A DNA stretch of 48,128 nt, taken from the NCBI GenBank assembly GCA_002359655.1, contig DENL01000010.1:1-48128 (forward strand). The letters run 5' to 3'. The notes beneath the pieces are model-generated. The model saw nothing but the letters and a program-made list of their open reading frames with translations, had not been told where the DNA came from and ran no database searches. Each line of letters begins with the position of its first letter. Within the stretch, counting starts at the first letter, position 1. This DNA comes from Rickettsiales bacterium UBA2645 (GTDB lineage Bacteria > Pseudomonadota > Alphaproteobacteria > Rickettsiales > UBA1997). This document shows, piece by piece, positions 25,912 to 35,420 of this stretch. Made by a program: the position numbers and the translations under genes.

Positions 25912-27207
25912 TTAATTTTTCTTCCCTAGGTAATAATACTCAAAATCTAGATCTTGCATTTTTTTTGCATCAAATAAGTTGCGCAAATCAATGATTTTTT
26001 TGGTTTTTATTTTTGACAAATCGAGCTTTTTATATTCTGACCACTCAGTAGCAATCACAATTGCATCAACATTTTTGCAGGCTTGATAAGGATCATTAAC
26101 GAAATTTATATTTTTAAACTCTGCTAATTCACGCTTAGAATTTTCAATCGCTTCGAAATCGTGAGCTGTAATTATTGCACCTTTTTTAACTAATTCTTTG
26201 GCAATTGAAATTGCTGGCGAGTAGCGAACATCATCAGTTTTCGCTTTAAAAGCCAATCCAAGTAAAGCAATTTTTTTGCCAGCAATTTTTTGATCTAAAG
26301 CGGCGGAAATTTTTTCTACCATTTTGCTTTTGCGATTATTGTTGGAATTATTCACGGCAGAAATAACCGATAAATCAACTTTGTTTTCGCGAGCAAAGTT
26401 CAAAATCGCCAAAATATCTTTTGGAAAACATGATCCGCCAAATCCTGGTCCAGGATTTAAAAACTTTTCACCAATACGCAAATCAAGTCCCATGGCATAA
26501 GAAAGATCTTTGACATTGCCGCCAGTTACTTCGCATAAATCAGCCATTTCATTGATGAAGGAAATTTTTGTCGCCAGAAATGAGTTAGAAGCGTATTTGA
26601 TTAACTCCGCTGTTATGATGTCTGTTACGATTAATTTTTCTTTGGCAAAAGCGGAGTAAATTTCAGCAAAAATTTGGTGCGATTTTTCATCTTCAACACC
26701 AACCACGATGCGATCAGGATTGGTGAAATCTTCAATTGCTGCGCCTTCGCGCAGAAACTCTGGGTTTGAGGCAATTGCAAAATCAAATTGTGGCTTAGTT
26801 TCTTTGATCAGCTTTTTAACTTTAGCACCAGTACCAGCGGGAACTGTCGATTTAGTAACAACCAATTTATAAGAATCGGAAAATGTGGCAATTTCTTTTG
26901 CTGCTGCCAAAACATAAGAAAGATCCGCGCTGCCATCTTCATCTTGTGGCGTACCAACTGCGATAAAAACTGCTACACTACCTTTTAAAGCTTCTTTTAA
27001 ATTTGTAGTAAAAGAGATTTTTTTTGCTGCTGCAACTTCATCCAACATTTCTTTTAAACCTGGTTCAAAAATTGGAATTACGCCAGATTTTAACTTAGAA
27101 ATTTTCGCTTCATCTTTGTCGACACAAACAATTTCATGACCCAGCTTTGCAAAACAAATGCCTGAAACCAGGCCAACATAGCCGCTGCCAATAACTGTGA
27201 TTTTCAT
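25912..27207 (-). CDS. ugd: UDP-glucose 6-dehydrogenase
   Basis: Oxidises UDP-glucose to UDP-glucuronate with two NAD+. The 431-residue protein has the NAD-binding GSGYVGLVSG (7-16), VGTPQDEDG, TKSTVPAGT, SNPEFLREG, and the catalytic cysteine in GFGGSCFPKD (Cys260). Its ATG overlaps the acyltransferase stop by 4 nt (ATGA). With the UDP-glucuronate decarboxylase two genes upstream it makes the complete route from UDP-glucose to UDP-xylose. Transcription continues towards tRNA-Arg, 10 nt beyond the stop. Confidence 0.96.
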   Translation of the reverse strand: MKITVIGSGYVGLVSGICFAKLGHEIVCVDKDEAKISKLKSGVIPIFEPGLKEMLDEVAAAKKISFTTNLKEALKGSVAVFIAVGTPQDEDGSADLSYVLAAAKEIATFSDSYKLVVTKSTVPAGTGAKVKKLIKETKPQFDFAIASNPEFLREGAAIEDFTNPDRIVVGVEDEKSHQIFAEIYSAFAKEKLIVTDIITAELIKYASNSFLATKISFINEMADLCEVTGGNVKDLSYAMGLDLRIGEKFLNPGPGFGGSCFPKDILAILNFARENKVDLSVISAVNNSNNNRKSKMVEKISAALDQKIAGKKIALLGLAFKAKTDDVRYSPAISIAKELVKKGAIITAHDFEAIENSKRELAEFKNINFVNDPYQACKNVDAIVIATEWSEYKKLDLSKIKTKKIIDLRNLFDAKKMQDLDFEYYYLGKKN

Positions 27208-29204
27208 TTGTGTCCTGCTGCTATTTTTAGGGGTTGGTAATCAAAATCTGCTATATATTGCGCTCCATTTTTATTAAGGTGTCCTTGATCGGCATAAAGC
27301 AATTTGTTGTTTTGAATCGCGCTACACTTCTGATTATCGCAAAAGTAAGGGAAAGGGTCAAAAAAGAGTGTATTTTTATATTTTAAAACTTCCTCTTTCA
27401 TAATACTTTCAAACTCTTGTTGTTTGACAAAATACGATGTTTCTACGCTGACGCAGCTTGGAGTTGAGAAAGGCAATAATTTTTGTAGAGGTACTAATTT
27501 TCTTTCAATGCACTTAAGTGGATTTACTCCGTTACTGTTAACATCAAAATTTGGAATTCTTCCAAGAATTATCACTTTTTTATTTAAGCTACTAATTACT
27601 TTTAGAGTTTCGCCAAAATTCTCTCTAAAGAGATTTTTATAATCGTCTTTTTCTTCGTTATATTCAAACCAGCTCGATCCCAAAAAAACATATTTTATAT
27701 GAGGTTTTTCCTTTAAGATGCTTAGTACTTTTTGGCGATATTTCCAACATTTTTCATTTTTATTTAAAATATGGTCGTTGGTTAAAAGAGGCGGACAAGA
27801 AAATAGATAAAAACTCATTACTGATAATCCGCGTCTTTCTGCCCAGCTTACCACGCTTTGAGAATAATGACCAGCATGACTATCGCCAAAAAGAGCAACT
27901 TCAAAATCTTGTTGATTTGGACCAACTACACATTCATTTATATCTGGAAAAGGATGGCTTTTTTTACCAACTCCGCATTTTTTCCCTTTAACAAAAGCTG
28001 CATATTGATCAAGGTCGGTTTCTTGTAAAAGTGGTTCTGAAGAGAAGCGAAAATTAAAGCCGTGAGTGATTTTGGAAATATAATTAAGGCTGATAAAAAA
28101 TATGATACAAAGAGATGAAACAAAAAATGGATGCCTCGCCAAATTAAAGGAAAATTTTGATTTTTTAATAAAAACATAATGTTTGCGAAATGGCTTCTCA
28201 ACAAAGCGCCAAGAACAGTAAGATATTATAAAAATTATAAAAATTAGTATTGCTGCTGCTGGAAGAGTGATGATTTTTTGATTAGTATATTCTTTGTAAA
28301 AAACTATGATTGGAAAGTGCCATAAATAAAGCGAGTAAGACATTTTTCCTATAAAAACCAAAATTCGGTTAGATAGAAATTTTGCGACTAGGGTTTTATT
28401 TTGCTGGCCAGAAATAATTATTAGGACAGCTCCGGTGCATGGTAAAAGAGCGGACAGACCTGGAAAATTTGAATATTTAATCACGAATAAAGAGGCTGCA
28501 ATTAAAGTAGCACCTACAAAAGCAAGGAAATTATTATGCTTGCTTGAAATTATTTTTTTATTGCTAAAGGCAATAAGACATCCAGCGCCAAGTTCCCAGA
28601 AGCGTGAAACCAAAGAGTAAAAAGCAATTTTCTGATTAGAGATGACTAGATATTGACTAAAAAATAGCGAAACTAATGAAAGAAATACTAAAGCGTATAA
28701 AGGTAATTTTTTGCTCTTTTTAGAAGAAAAAAGAGTGATGATTAAAACTGGCATTAGAATGTAGAATTGCTCTTCAACGCCTAAAGACCAAGTGTGCAAC
28801 AATGGATCAGCAGTTCTATTTTCATCAAAATAATCGACCGTTCTTTGAAAAAATAAATTAGAAATTTGTAAGGCCGCATAATAAAACTGCCTAGAAAACC
28901 ACAACATATCACCTGATGTAAGGATTAAAAATCCCAACAAAAAGCTGATAAAAAGCATTGTAAATAAAGCAGGAAATATACGCCTGATTCTTCTTAAATA
29001 AAATTTAGTAAAGCTGAATTCTCCGGCGCTATAGTCTTTGAGAATGATCGTGGTAATTAAAAATCCGGAAATAACAAAGAATATATCAACCCCAACATAG
29101 CCGCTGGGTAAAATAAAGTTATAAAAGTGAAAAATTATAACCGAAACTACTGCTATTGCCCTTAAGCCATCAAGGTCAGGACGATACGGAAGAATGTGCT
29201 TCAT
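27204..29204 (-). CDS. Acyltransferase-3 / SGNH-domain fusion (O-acetyltransferase-like)
   Basis: A 666-residue membrane enzyme of the OatA/OafB kind. The N-terminus, YRPDLDGLRAIAVVSVIIFHF with His26, and RRIRRIFPAL belong to the acyltransferase-3 domain, which has about ten membrane helices up to residue 375. The C-terminal periplasmic part has the SGNH block GDSHAGH (440-446) and a late DQGH (Asp639, His642). Such proteins move acetyl groups across the membrane onto lipopolysaccharide, capsule or peptidoglycan. Here it lies between the two UDP-xylose genes (TAATG junction with the decarboxylase, ATGA with ugd), which favours a surface-glycan substrate. The exact acceptor is unknown. Confidence 0.9.
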   Translation of the reverse strand: MKHILPYRPDLDGLRAIAVVSVIIFHFYNFILPSGYVGVDIFFVISGFLITTIILKDYSAGEFSFTKFYLRRIRRIFPALFTMLFISFLLGFLILTSGDMLWFSRQFYYAALQISNLFFQRTVDYFDENRTADPLLHTWSLGVEEQFYILMPVLIITLFSSKKSKKLPLYALVFLSLVSLFFSQYLVISNQKIAFYSLVSRFWELGAGCLIAFSNKKIISSKHNNFLAFVGATLIAASLFVIKYSNFPGLSALLPCTGAVLIIISGQQNKTLVAKFLSNRILVFIGKMSYSLYLWHFPIIVFYKEYTNQKIITLPAAAILIFIIFIISYCSWRFVEKPFRKHYVFIKKSKFSFNLARHPFFVSSLCIIFFISLNYISKITHGFNFRFSSEPLLQETDLDQYAAFVKGKKCGVGKKSHPFPDINECVVGPNQQDFEVALFGDSHAGHYSQSVVSWAERRGLSVMSFYLFSCPPLLTNDHILNKNEKCWKYRQKVLSILKEKPHIKYVFLGSSWFEYNEEKDDYKNLFRENFGETLKVISSLNKKVIILGRIPNFDVNSNGVNPLKCIERKLVPLQKLLPFSTPSCVSVETSYFVKQQEFESIMKEEVLKYKNTLFFDPFPYFCDNQKCSAIQNNKLLYADQGHLNKNGAQYIADFDYQPLKIAAGHK

Positions 29205-30136
29205 TATAAGATATGTTTGAAATATTGAATAGTTTTTTCTAAGCCTTTTTCAAGATCAACTTTTAAAGAAAAGTTAATTAAGTTTTTTGCTTTTTCAATC
29301 ACTGGTTTGCGCTGCATCGGATCGTTCTGCGGCAAGTCTTTAAAAATAATTTTTGATTTGGATTCAGTAAGTTTTAAAATTTTTTCTGCCAATTCTAAAA
29401 TTGTAAATTCTCCAGGATTACCAAGATTTATTGGACCAAATTCTACCGAATTTAGATTCATAAAATTTATGATTCCCTCAATTAAATCATCAACATAACA
29501 AAAAGATCTAGTCTGATCACCACGACCATAAACAGTTATATCTTCGCCTTGCAAAGCTTGTACAATAAAATTGGAAACCACGCGCCCATCATTGATTGAC
29601 ATGCGTGGGCCATAAGTGTTGAAGATGCGAATAATTTTTATCTCAACGCCATATTGTTTATAATAATCGAAAAACAGAGTTTCAGCAACGCGCTTACCTT
29701 CATCATAGCAAGATCTGGCGCCCATTGTGTTGACATTGCCGAAATATTCTTCGCTTTGCGGATGAATCAATGGATCACCATAAACTTCTGAGGTAGAGGC
29801 TTGAATGATTTTCGCCTTAACATTTCGTGCTAATTCAAGCATATTGATTGCGCCCATAACACAAGTTTTTGTGGTGTGAACTGGATTGTGTTGGTAATGA
29901 ATCGGAGAAGCTGGACAAGCGAAGTTATAGATTTCGTCAACTTCTAAATGAATTGGCTGAGTTACGTCGTGACGAATTGCTTCAAAACGTGAATTGCCGA
30001 AAAGATGTTCAATATTTTTTTTGCTACCACAAAAATAATTATCGAGCGCGATCACTTCATTGCCTTGAGCAAGTAGTTTTTCGCATAAAAAGGAGCCAAG
30101 AAATCCAGCGCCTCCAGTAACTAAAATTCGTTTCAT
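29204..30136 (-). CDS. UDP-glucuronate decarboxylase (UDP-xylose synthase)
   Basis: A short-chain dehydrogenase of 310 residues that converts UDP-glucuronate to UDP-xylose. It has GGAGFLGS (8-15), the subgroup-specific FACPASPIHYQ (72-82), STSEVYGDP (114-122) and the catalytic pair Tyr144/Lys148 in SCYDEGKR, which is the form found in UXS enzymes, in contrast to dTDP-glucose dehydratases. It follows the histidine-kinase gene after 12 nt and overlaps the acyltransferase gene by one base. ugd, which supplies its substrate, is two genes further on. Confidence 0.93.
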   Translation of the reverse strand: MKRILVTGGAGFLGSFLCEKLLAQGNEVIALDNYFCGSKKNIEHLFGNSRFEAIRHDVTQPIHLEVDEIYNFACPASPIHYQHNPVHTTKTCVMGAINMLELARNVKAKIIQASTSEVYGDPLIHPQSEEYFGNVNTMGARSCYDEGKRVAETLFFDYYKQYGVEIKIIRIFNTYGPRMSINDGRVVSNFIVQALQGEDITVYGRGDQTRSFCYVDDLIEGIINFMNLNSVEFGPINLGNPGEFTILELAEKILKLTESKSKIIFKDLPQNDPMQRKPVIEKAKNLINFSLKVDLEKGLEKTIQYFKHIL

Positions 30137-30148
30137 TTATTAGAGTTT

Positions 30149-31516
30149 TTAAAGTGGAATAGAGATTGTAACACGTAGTCCGCCTAGAGAAGAATCAGAA
30201 AGTTCGATGCGACCGCCGTGAGAAGTAATAGCGTCAGTTACAATCGCCAAACCAAGACCAGAGCCGCCAGACTGCGTTTTTTTATCTAAGTTACGTGAAT
30301 TGTCAATTCGATAAAATGGCCTAAAAACATTAGAACGTTCAGCTTCTGGAATGCCTGGACCATTATCATCAATTTTTATAATCAAATTGTCTTTGGAAAG
30401 AGCGGCCGAGAAATTTACTAAATCACCATAATTAAAAGCGTTGTCGATTAAATTCATCAAAGCACGTTTGAAAGCTTGCTTCTTAATTGGCATTTCAAAA
30501 TCTTCGGCTAGGTTGATTGAGTAGTCAATACGCCGATTCATCTTGGCATAATATTTGATAATTTTTTCTTGTAAGAATTTTTTGATTATAGTGTTGGCGC
30601 TTTTCTCTTTGTCGTCGGATCTAGCAAAATCAAGATATTCATCAACCAGCTTTTCCATATCAGAAATATCACTTTTTAAATCTTGAATTTCTTCAGAATC
30701 TTGCATCATTTCAAGCTGCAGCTTCATGCGCGTAAGTGGAGTTCGTAAATCATGTGAAACACCAGAAAGCATATCGGTACGCTGCGTTATTTGGCGCATA
30801 ACGCGCTCTTTCATTTTGATAAAAGAAATTGTTAAAGAGCGAATTTCTTCTGAACCTGCAGGCTTTAAATTGTCCACATCTTGTCCGCGACCAAATTTTT
30901 CCGCCGCTTCTGATAACTCACGAACAAATCGTACTTGATTGCGAAAAAAAACGATCGAAATCGCTGAAGTAATAAAGGCGCTAAGTACCATCCAAAAAGT
31001 AAATAAATGGGCGCTAGAGCTAGTAATTCTTTTTATAGGAACATCAAAAGATAAAAGGCCCTGTCCAGTTTGAACCTTCACAATTATAATATCTTCATCC
31101 TCTGGACTTTCAAAAATTTCATAAGGCTTGAGATCGTGATTTTCTAGTTCAGATTTAAAGCGGTTATAGGGATCAATCAGCGGATTAATGTAGTCATAAA
31201 TTTTGTTTTGACGCCAATCACTATCAGCAATTTTTTTCTTTTTTAATCTGCGTTTATTTTCAAAAGAAAATTCCAAACCAGTATTTTCAGATAAGTCATA
31301 TAGGAGATTTTGATAATCAGGTTTATTGATTGATTTTTTTACGAATACCATTTCTTCGATCACACTTCGAGCCATGTGTTTGCTTATCACATCAAGATGT
31401 GTGTAGTAAAAAACATATATGGAAACCACTTGCACAATCAAAGCCGAAACAATGATTATGAGCAAGAATCTTCCATAAAGCGAGCGCGGAACAAATTTTT
31501 TAAATCTAATCATCAA
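30149..31516 (-). CDS. EnvZ-like sensor histidine kinase
   Basis: A 455-residue membrane sensor. It has two membrane helices (about 15-38 and 171-192) around a periplasmic domain of about 130 residues, a HAMP linker (about 192-244), the H-box VSHDLRTPLTR with His255, the N-box NLIDNA (Asn355, Asn359), DDNGPGIP and SGLGLAIV. The order and the H-box form fit EnvZ. No response regulator is adjacent. The gene leads the UDP-xylose/acyltransferase run (12-nt gap) and is divergent from pstB with 20 nt between starts. A role in envelope stress or glycan control is inference. A second ATG three bases downstream is an equally possible start. Confidence 0.92.
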   Translation of the reverse strand: MMIRFKKFVPRSLYGRFLLIIIVSALIVQVVSIYVFYYTHLDVISKHMARSVIEEMVFVKKSINKPDYQNLLYDLSENTGLEFSFENKRRLKKKKIADSDWRQNKIYDYINPLIDPYNRFKSELENHDLKPYEIFESPEDEDIIIVKVQTGQGLLSFDVPIKRITSSSAHLFTFWMVLSAFITSAISIVFFRNQVRFVRELSEAAEKFGRGQDVDNLKPAGSEEIRSLTISFIKMKERVMRQITQRTDMLSGVSHDLRTPLTRMKLQLEMMQDSEEIQDLKSDISDMEKLVDEYLDFARSDDKEKSANTIIKKFLQEKIIKYYAKMNRRIDYSINLAEDFEMPIKKQAFKRALMNLIDNAFNYGDLVNFSAALSKDNLIIKIDDNGPGIPEAERSNVFRPFYRIDNSRNLDKKTQSGGSGLGLAIVTDAITSHGGRIELSDSSLGGLRVTISIPL

Positions 31517-31536
31517 AGAAAGGTTTTTTTTTAGAA

Positions 31537-32349
31537 ATGGAAAAATATTATCAGGCGTCAGAACTCGCTAAATCTCTCAATAAATCAATCATGACCAGCA
31601 AAATTTCAGCAAAAAATATCAATTTATTTTACGGCCAAAAACAAGCTTTATTTGATATAAATCTTGATTTCAAAGAGCATAGCGTAACTGCTTTGATTGG
31701 ACCTTCTGGTTGTGGAAAATCTTCTTTCTTGCGCTGTATTAATCGCATGAATGACACAATTTTGGGCTGCAAAATCGAAGGTGAAATAGTCTTAGATGGC
31801 GAAAACATTTATCGCGATAACCTTGATTTAGTAATGCTTCGTGCCTCTGTTGGCATGGTTTTTCAAAAGCCAAATCCCTTTTTAAAATCAATTTACGAAA
31901 ATGTTGCTTACGGTCCAAGAATTCATGGACTTTTTAATAGCAAAAAAGAGCTCGACGAAATTGTCGAAAAAAGCTTAACCAAAGCCGGATTGTGGAAAGA
32001 AGTCAAAGACCGTTTAAATGATCAAGCTAGCGGTCTTTCTGGTGGACAACAACAACGCTTATGTATTGCACGTACTATTGCAGTTGAGCCTGAAGTAATT
32101 TTGATGGATGAACCCTGCTCTGCTTTAGATCCAATTGCTACTGCAAAAATTGAAGAATTAATCGACGAGCTAAAAGAAAATTTCACCATCGTTATCGTGA
32201 CTCACTCGATGCAGCAAGCGGCACGAGTTTCTAATATGACCGCTTTTTTTAATATGGGAAAAGTCGTTGAATATGGCACAACCGATAAAATTTTCACTAA
32301 CCCGACCAATCAGCAAACGCAGGATTATATCACGGGAAGATTCGGTTAA
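31537..32349 (+). CDS. pstB: Phosphate ABC transporter ATP-binding protein
   Basis: A 270-residue ABC ATPase that powers high-affinity phosphate import. It has Walker A GPSGCGKS (55-62), the PstB-typical INRMND, the Q-loop region VFQKPNPF, the signature LSGGQQQR (167-174) and Walker B ILMDEP (188-193). A later ATG at 31591 (MTSKISAKNINLFYG) would match the family N-terminus more closely; I keep the upstream one because AAAGG lies about 12 nt before it and none is near the second. No pstS, pstA, pstC or phoU is in the window, so the transporter genes are scattered or absent. tatB follows after 13 nt. Confidence 0.93.
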   Translation: MEKYYQASELAKSLNKSIMTSKISAKNINLFYGQKQALFDINLDFKEHSVTALIGPSGCGKSSFLRCINRMNDTILGCKIEGEIVLDGENIYRDNLDLVMLRASVGMVFQKPNPFLKSIYENVAYGPRIHGLFNSKKELDEIVEKSLTKAGLWKEVKDRLNDQASGLSGGQQQRLCIARTIAVEPEVILMDEPCSALDPIATAKIEELIDELKENFTIVIVTHSMQQAARVSNMTAFFNMGKVVEYGTTDKIFTNPTNQQTQDYITGRFG

Positions 32350-32362
32350 TTTTTAAAAAACA

Positions 32363-32743
32363 ATGTTTGGTTTTTCTCTTGCAGAACTACTTGTGGTCTG
32401 CGTCATTGCTCTCATTTTTATTAGACCAAAAGACTTACCAGAAATTGCCCATTTTGTTGGCAAAGTTTTTTATCGCGGCAAAAAATTCTTTCAGGAATTA
32501 AAAGCTCAATTCAAAGAGGTTGAGCAAGATTTGGGTTTGGAAGAAATTAAAAATGAACTAAACCGAGGTATCGCTGAGGAAAAAGCTAAATTAGAAGATG
32601 AAGCGACTGTGATTGTTGACATCTATGGCAATGAACATCGAGTTCCCGACTCGCATAAAAACTCGCTAGAAAAATCTTCGGAAGAATTTTTTGAAGAAGT
32701 AAAAAGGTTGAATGAGGAGAATTTGACAAAAAAAAATCCCTAA
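32363..32743 (+). CDS. tatB: Sec-independent protein translocase protein TatB
   Basis: A 126-residue single-span component of the twin-arginine export system. The N-terminal helix FSLAELLVVCVIALIFI contains Glu8, the polar residue typical of TatB, followed by RPKDLPEIAHFVGK, the hinge and the start of the amphipathic helix. The remainder is charged and helical. It follows pstB closely and is probably co-transcribed. tatA and tatC are not in the window, which breaks the usual tatABC order. Confidence 0.85.
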   Translation: MFGFSLAELLVVCVIALIFIRPKDLPEIAHFVGKVFYRGKKFFQELKAQFKEVEQDLGLEEIKNELNRGIAEEKAKLEDEATVIVDIYGNEHRVPDSHKNSLEKSSEEFFEEVKRLNEENLTKKNP

Positions 32744-32769
32744 CTGTTTAACCGCTCGGCACAAAGATA

Positions 32770-33579
32770 TCATTGCAAATCAAAAACAAATCCAACTGAA
32801 ATATATCTTCTAGTCTGATTTATTTGAGCGTTTTTTATTGAATTTTCATATTTGCGTTGTTCAAAAATGTGATTTAACGCCAGAGAAAATCGGCTGTTAA
32901 TTCGATATTTCAAAGTGGTTCTGATGTCATCGTCCATACTTTCATAATCAATAAACCAATAGGCACGCTGTGTTAAGATAAGATTTCGCGTAATAGGAAA
33001 ACTCATACGAATTGAAGGTAATAAAAAAGTTTTTGAACCAGAATTTTTGATGTCGATGTAGCCAATGCTGGCATCGAGCTCAATCTTATCATCGAAAAAA
33101 ATTCTGCCAAAACCTGCGGCACTGCGCAAATCATAGTAATAACTTGAAAGCTCATCATAATTTACTCTGCCATATAAAACTGCATAATTGTTAGATTGAG
33201 ACAGCAAAAACTTGCTCGAGCCCATTACGTCATAAAGTTCAGATTTCTTGACTAGCTCATTCTTTTTTGCACCAGAGCTCGCCTCTGCGTAAGAAGTTTT
33301 TTGGAAAAAATTTATTTCATTCAAAAATTTATCGCTTTGATAGTAATAGCGCGAATCAATTTGATAGGATTTGGAATTGTAATCAGAGTCTTTATTGCCC
33401 GACAAAAGAAATGACTGTACTGCTCGGCTTGATTTATAGAATTTGCGCGATTTTGCCGAAACAATTTTCTCACGATCAGACTCGCTATCAAGAGCCAGAG
33501 CTGGGCAGGAAACTAAAAAGAAGATTAAAACAGAAAAGAAGTATAGCGATGAGAAAACTTGATATAGTTGGTAAAGCAT
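32770..33579 (-). CDS. Putative outer-membrane beta-barrel protein, DUF481-like
   Basis: A 269-residue exported protein. A signal peptide of about 30 residues ends at PALA before LDSES. The mature part alternates polar and aromatic residues in short strands (RYYYQSD, YAVLYGRVNYDELSSYYY, GFGRIFFDDKIELDASIGY) and ends in RRYISVGFVFDLQ, resembling the DUF481/YdiY group of small outer-membrane proteins. Function is unknown. It is convergent with tatB. The 33580-33642 gap before it holds no feature that I can see. Confidence 0.65.
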   Translation of the reverse strand: MLYQLYQVFSSLYFFSVLIFFLVSCPALALDSESDREKIVSAKSRKFYKSSRAVQSFLLSGNKDSDYNSKSYQIDSRYYYQSDKFLNEINFFQKTSYAEASSGAKKNELVKKSELYDVMGSSKFLLSQSNNYAVLYGRVNYDELSSYYYDLRSAAGFGRIFFDDKIELDASIGYIDIKNSGSKTFLLPSIRMSFPITRNLILTQRAYWFIDYESMDDDIRTTLKYRINSRFSLALNHIFEQRKYENSIKNAQINQTRRYISVGFVFDLQ

Positions 33580-33642
33580 TGGTTAAGTTCGTGGTGTGAG
33601 TATTACAGAAAACTATTCTACTAGTTGCCTAAAAATTTTAAA

Positions 33643-33939
33643 TTATTTCTTAGACGAGGCAGGTTGAGTTGGCTCATCAATTTCAGAATTATTTTCTACT
33701 GCAGCAGGAGCATTATCTGACGGCATTTGATCTCCATTATCTACAGCACCACCATTATCATAAACTGGGGCTGATTCAGGACTGTTATCGTTAGTAAGGT
33801 CAGGAAGATCAACCTCTTCTTCTTTTGTTTCAAATAACCAACTAGCGTGAGATTTAACACTTTCGGAATACTTTACGCCAACCACAAAGGAAAAAATCAT
33901 CAGCGTTACAACAACAATTAGTTCGATTGCTTTAATCAT
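33643..33939 (-). CDS. Hypothetical membrane protein with acidic tail
   Basis: A 98-residue protein with one N-terminal membrane segment (about 5-22, ELIVVVTLMIFSFVVGV) and a long acidic, Pro/Asn/Ala-rich tail that is probably disordered (EEEVDLPDLTNDNSPES and onward). It has no lipobox and no known domain. It lies 137 nt downstream of pdhC on the same strand. The composition is biased but the frame has normal codon use. Function unknown. Confidence 0.6.
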   Translation of the reverse strand: MIKAIELIVVVTLMIFSFVVGVKYSESVKSHASWLFETKEEEVDLPDLTNDNSPESAPVYDNGGAVDNGDQMPSDNAPAAVENNSEIDEPTQPASSKK

Positions 33940-34076
33940 ATTTTAAAATTTTATAAATTATTACAAAGTTGAGAGAGCTAGGGCGGAAAGGCTTTGCAAG
34001 AAACCAATACAAGAAACAAAAAAGAAAATAAAATCGCTAAAGTTAATTGCAATAATTACCAACAAACCAAAATAAA

Positions 34077-35339
34077 TTATAATAACATCAAAATTGGATT
34101 CTCAATATAACGACGCAATGCTTTTAAAAATTCAGCACCAACTACTCCATCGACTGATCTATGATCCGAAGATAAAGTGACGTTCATCATATGAGCAATT
34201 TTAATTTGACCATTGTCAACTATTGGTTTTTCAACAGCACGTGCAACCGCTAAAATACAGCTTTGTGGCGGATTTACAATCGCGGCAAAATTATCGATTC
34301 CAAACATTCCTAAATTAGAAATGCTAAAAGAACCACCTTGAAATTCTTCTGGCTGCAATTTTCCATCACGAGCTTTTTTGGATAATTGCTTAGTTTCAAT
34401 TGATATAGTTTGAATAGTTTTTTGGTCAGCATTTTTAATAATTGGCGTAATTAATCCGCCATCAATTGCTACAGCCATTGAAATATCGATATTGTTATAA
34501 ATCAAAATCGCATCGTCAGTCCAAGCTGAATTTGCTTCAGGAACTTTTTTCAGAGACATTGCAGTTGCTTTGATAATCAAATCATTAACCGAAATTTTGT
34601 AAGTTGGATTACCATTAGCATCGATTTGGGCAACTTCATTTAAAGCCAAACGTAACTCTTGCAGTTTGTTGATATTGAACTCGCAAGATAAATAAAAATG
34701 CGGTACATTTTGTTTTGACTCAAGCAATCGGCGCGCGATTACTTTGCGAATGTTATTATTTTTTACCGCGTAAAATTCTTGTGAGTTGCGTCGAACCAAG
34801 CCGGTTTTAGCTCCACCACTTGATAAGAATTCCAATACATCATCTTTGATCACTCGACCATGGGGACCTGTGCCACTTATTTGAGAAAGAGAAATACCTT
34901 CTTCTTTAGCAATTCTTTTGGCAAGCGGACTAGCTTTGGTGAATGAAGAATTATTTGCAGAAGAATAATTTTGCTGAGCCGTTTGCATAGATGGTGCTGT
35001 GATTTTCTCCTCTTTTTTCTCTTCAACTTTTAAGGCAGCTGGAGCAGGCTTTGAAGTATTTTTTGCAGCGTAGCTATCTAAAGATTTTTTATCTTCACCA
35101 TCTTCCAAAATCAAAGCGATGCAAGAATTTACAGCGACATTTTCTGTTCCTTCGGCAATTAAGATTTTGCCCATAGTTCCTTCATCAACTGCTTCAACTT
35201 CCATGGTGGCTTTATCGGTTTCAATCTCAGCAATAACTTCACCCGATTTGATTTTATCACCTTCTTTTTTAACCCATTTTGCAAGGTTCCCTTCTTTCAT
35301 TGTTGGCGAAAGAGCGGGCATCAGAATTTCTATTGGCAT
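34077..35339 (-). CDS. pdhC: Pyruvate dehydrogenase complex E2 (dihydrolipoamide acetyltransferase)
   Basis: The acetyl-transferring core of pyruvate dehydrogenase. The 420-residue protein has one lipoyl domain with Lys43 in ETDKATME, a linker rich in Ala/Pro/Lys, a peripheral-subunit-binding domain (about 136-172; SPLAKRIAKEEGI, GTGPHGRVIKDDV) and a catalytic domain ending with SSDHRSVDG (His393, Asp397). The start MPIEILMPALSPTM matches Rickettsiales PdhC and favours the pyruvate over the 2-oxoglutarate enzyme. E1 and E3 genes are not in the window. It follows the yejE-like gene after 81 nt. Confidence 0.94.
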   Translation of the reverse strand: MPIEILMPALSPTMKEGNLAKWVKKEGDKIKSGEVIAEIETDKATMEVEAVDEGTMGKILIAEGTENVAVNSCIALILEDGEDKKSLDSYAAKNTSKPAPAALKVEEKKEEKITAPSMQTAQQNYSSANNSSFTKASPLAKRIAKEEGISLSQISGTGPHGRVIKDDVLEFLSSGGAKTGLVRRNSQEFYAVKNNNIRKVIARRLLESKQNVPHFYLSCEFNINKLQELRLALNEVAQIDANGNPTYKISVNDLIIKATAMSLKKVPEANSAWTDDAILIYNNIDISMAVAIDGGLITPIIKNADQKTIQTISIETKQLSKKARDGKLQPEEFQGGSFSISNLGMFGIDNFAAIVNPPQSCILAVARAVEKPIVDNGQIKIAHMMNVTLSSDHRSVDGVVGAEFLKALRRYIENPILMLL

Positions 35340-35420
35340 TTGTAAATATTGATTTATTTGAGGATTTATCGAGTGACGGAAGTTATTTTTTGAGCCAGAA
35401 AAGTCTAGAAATTTTAGTCG

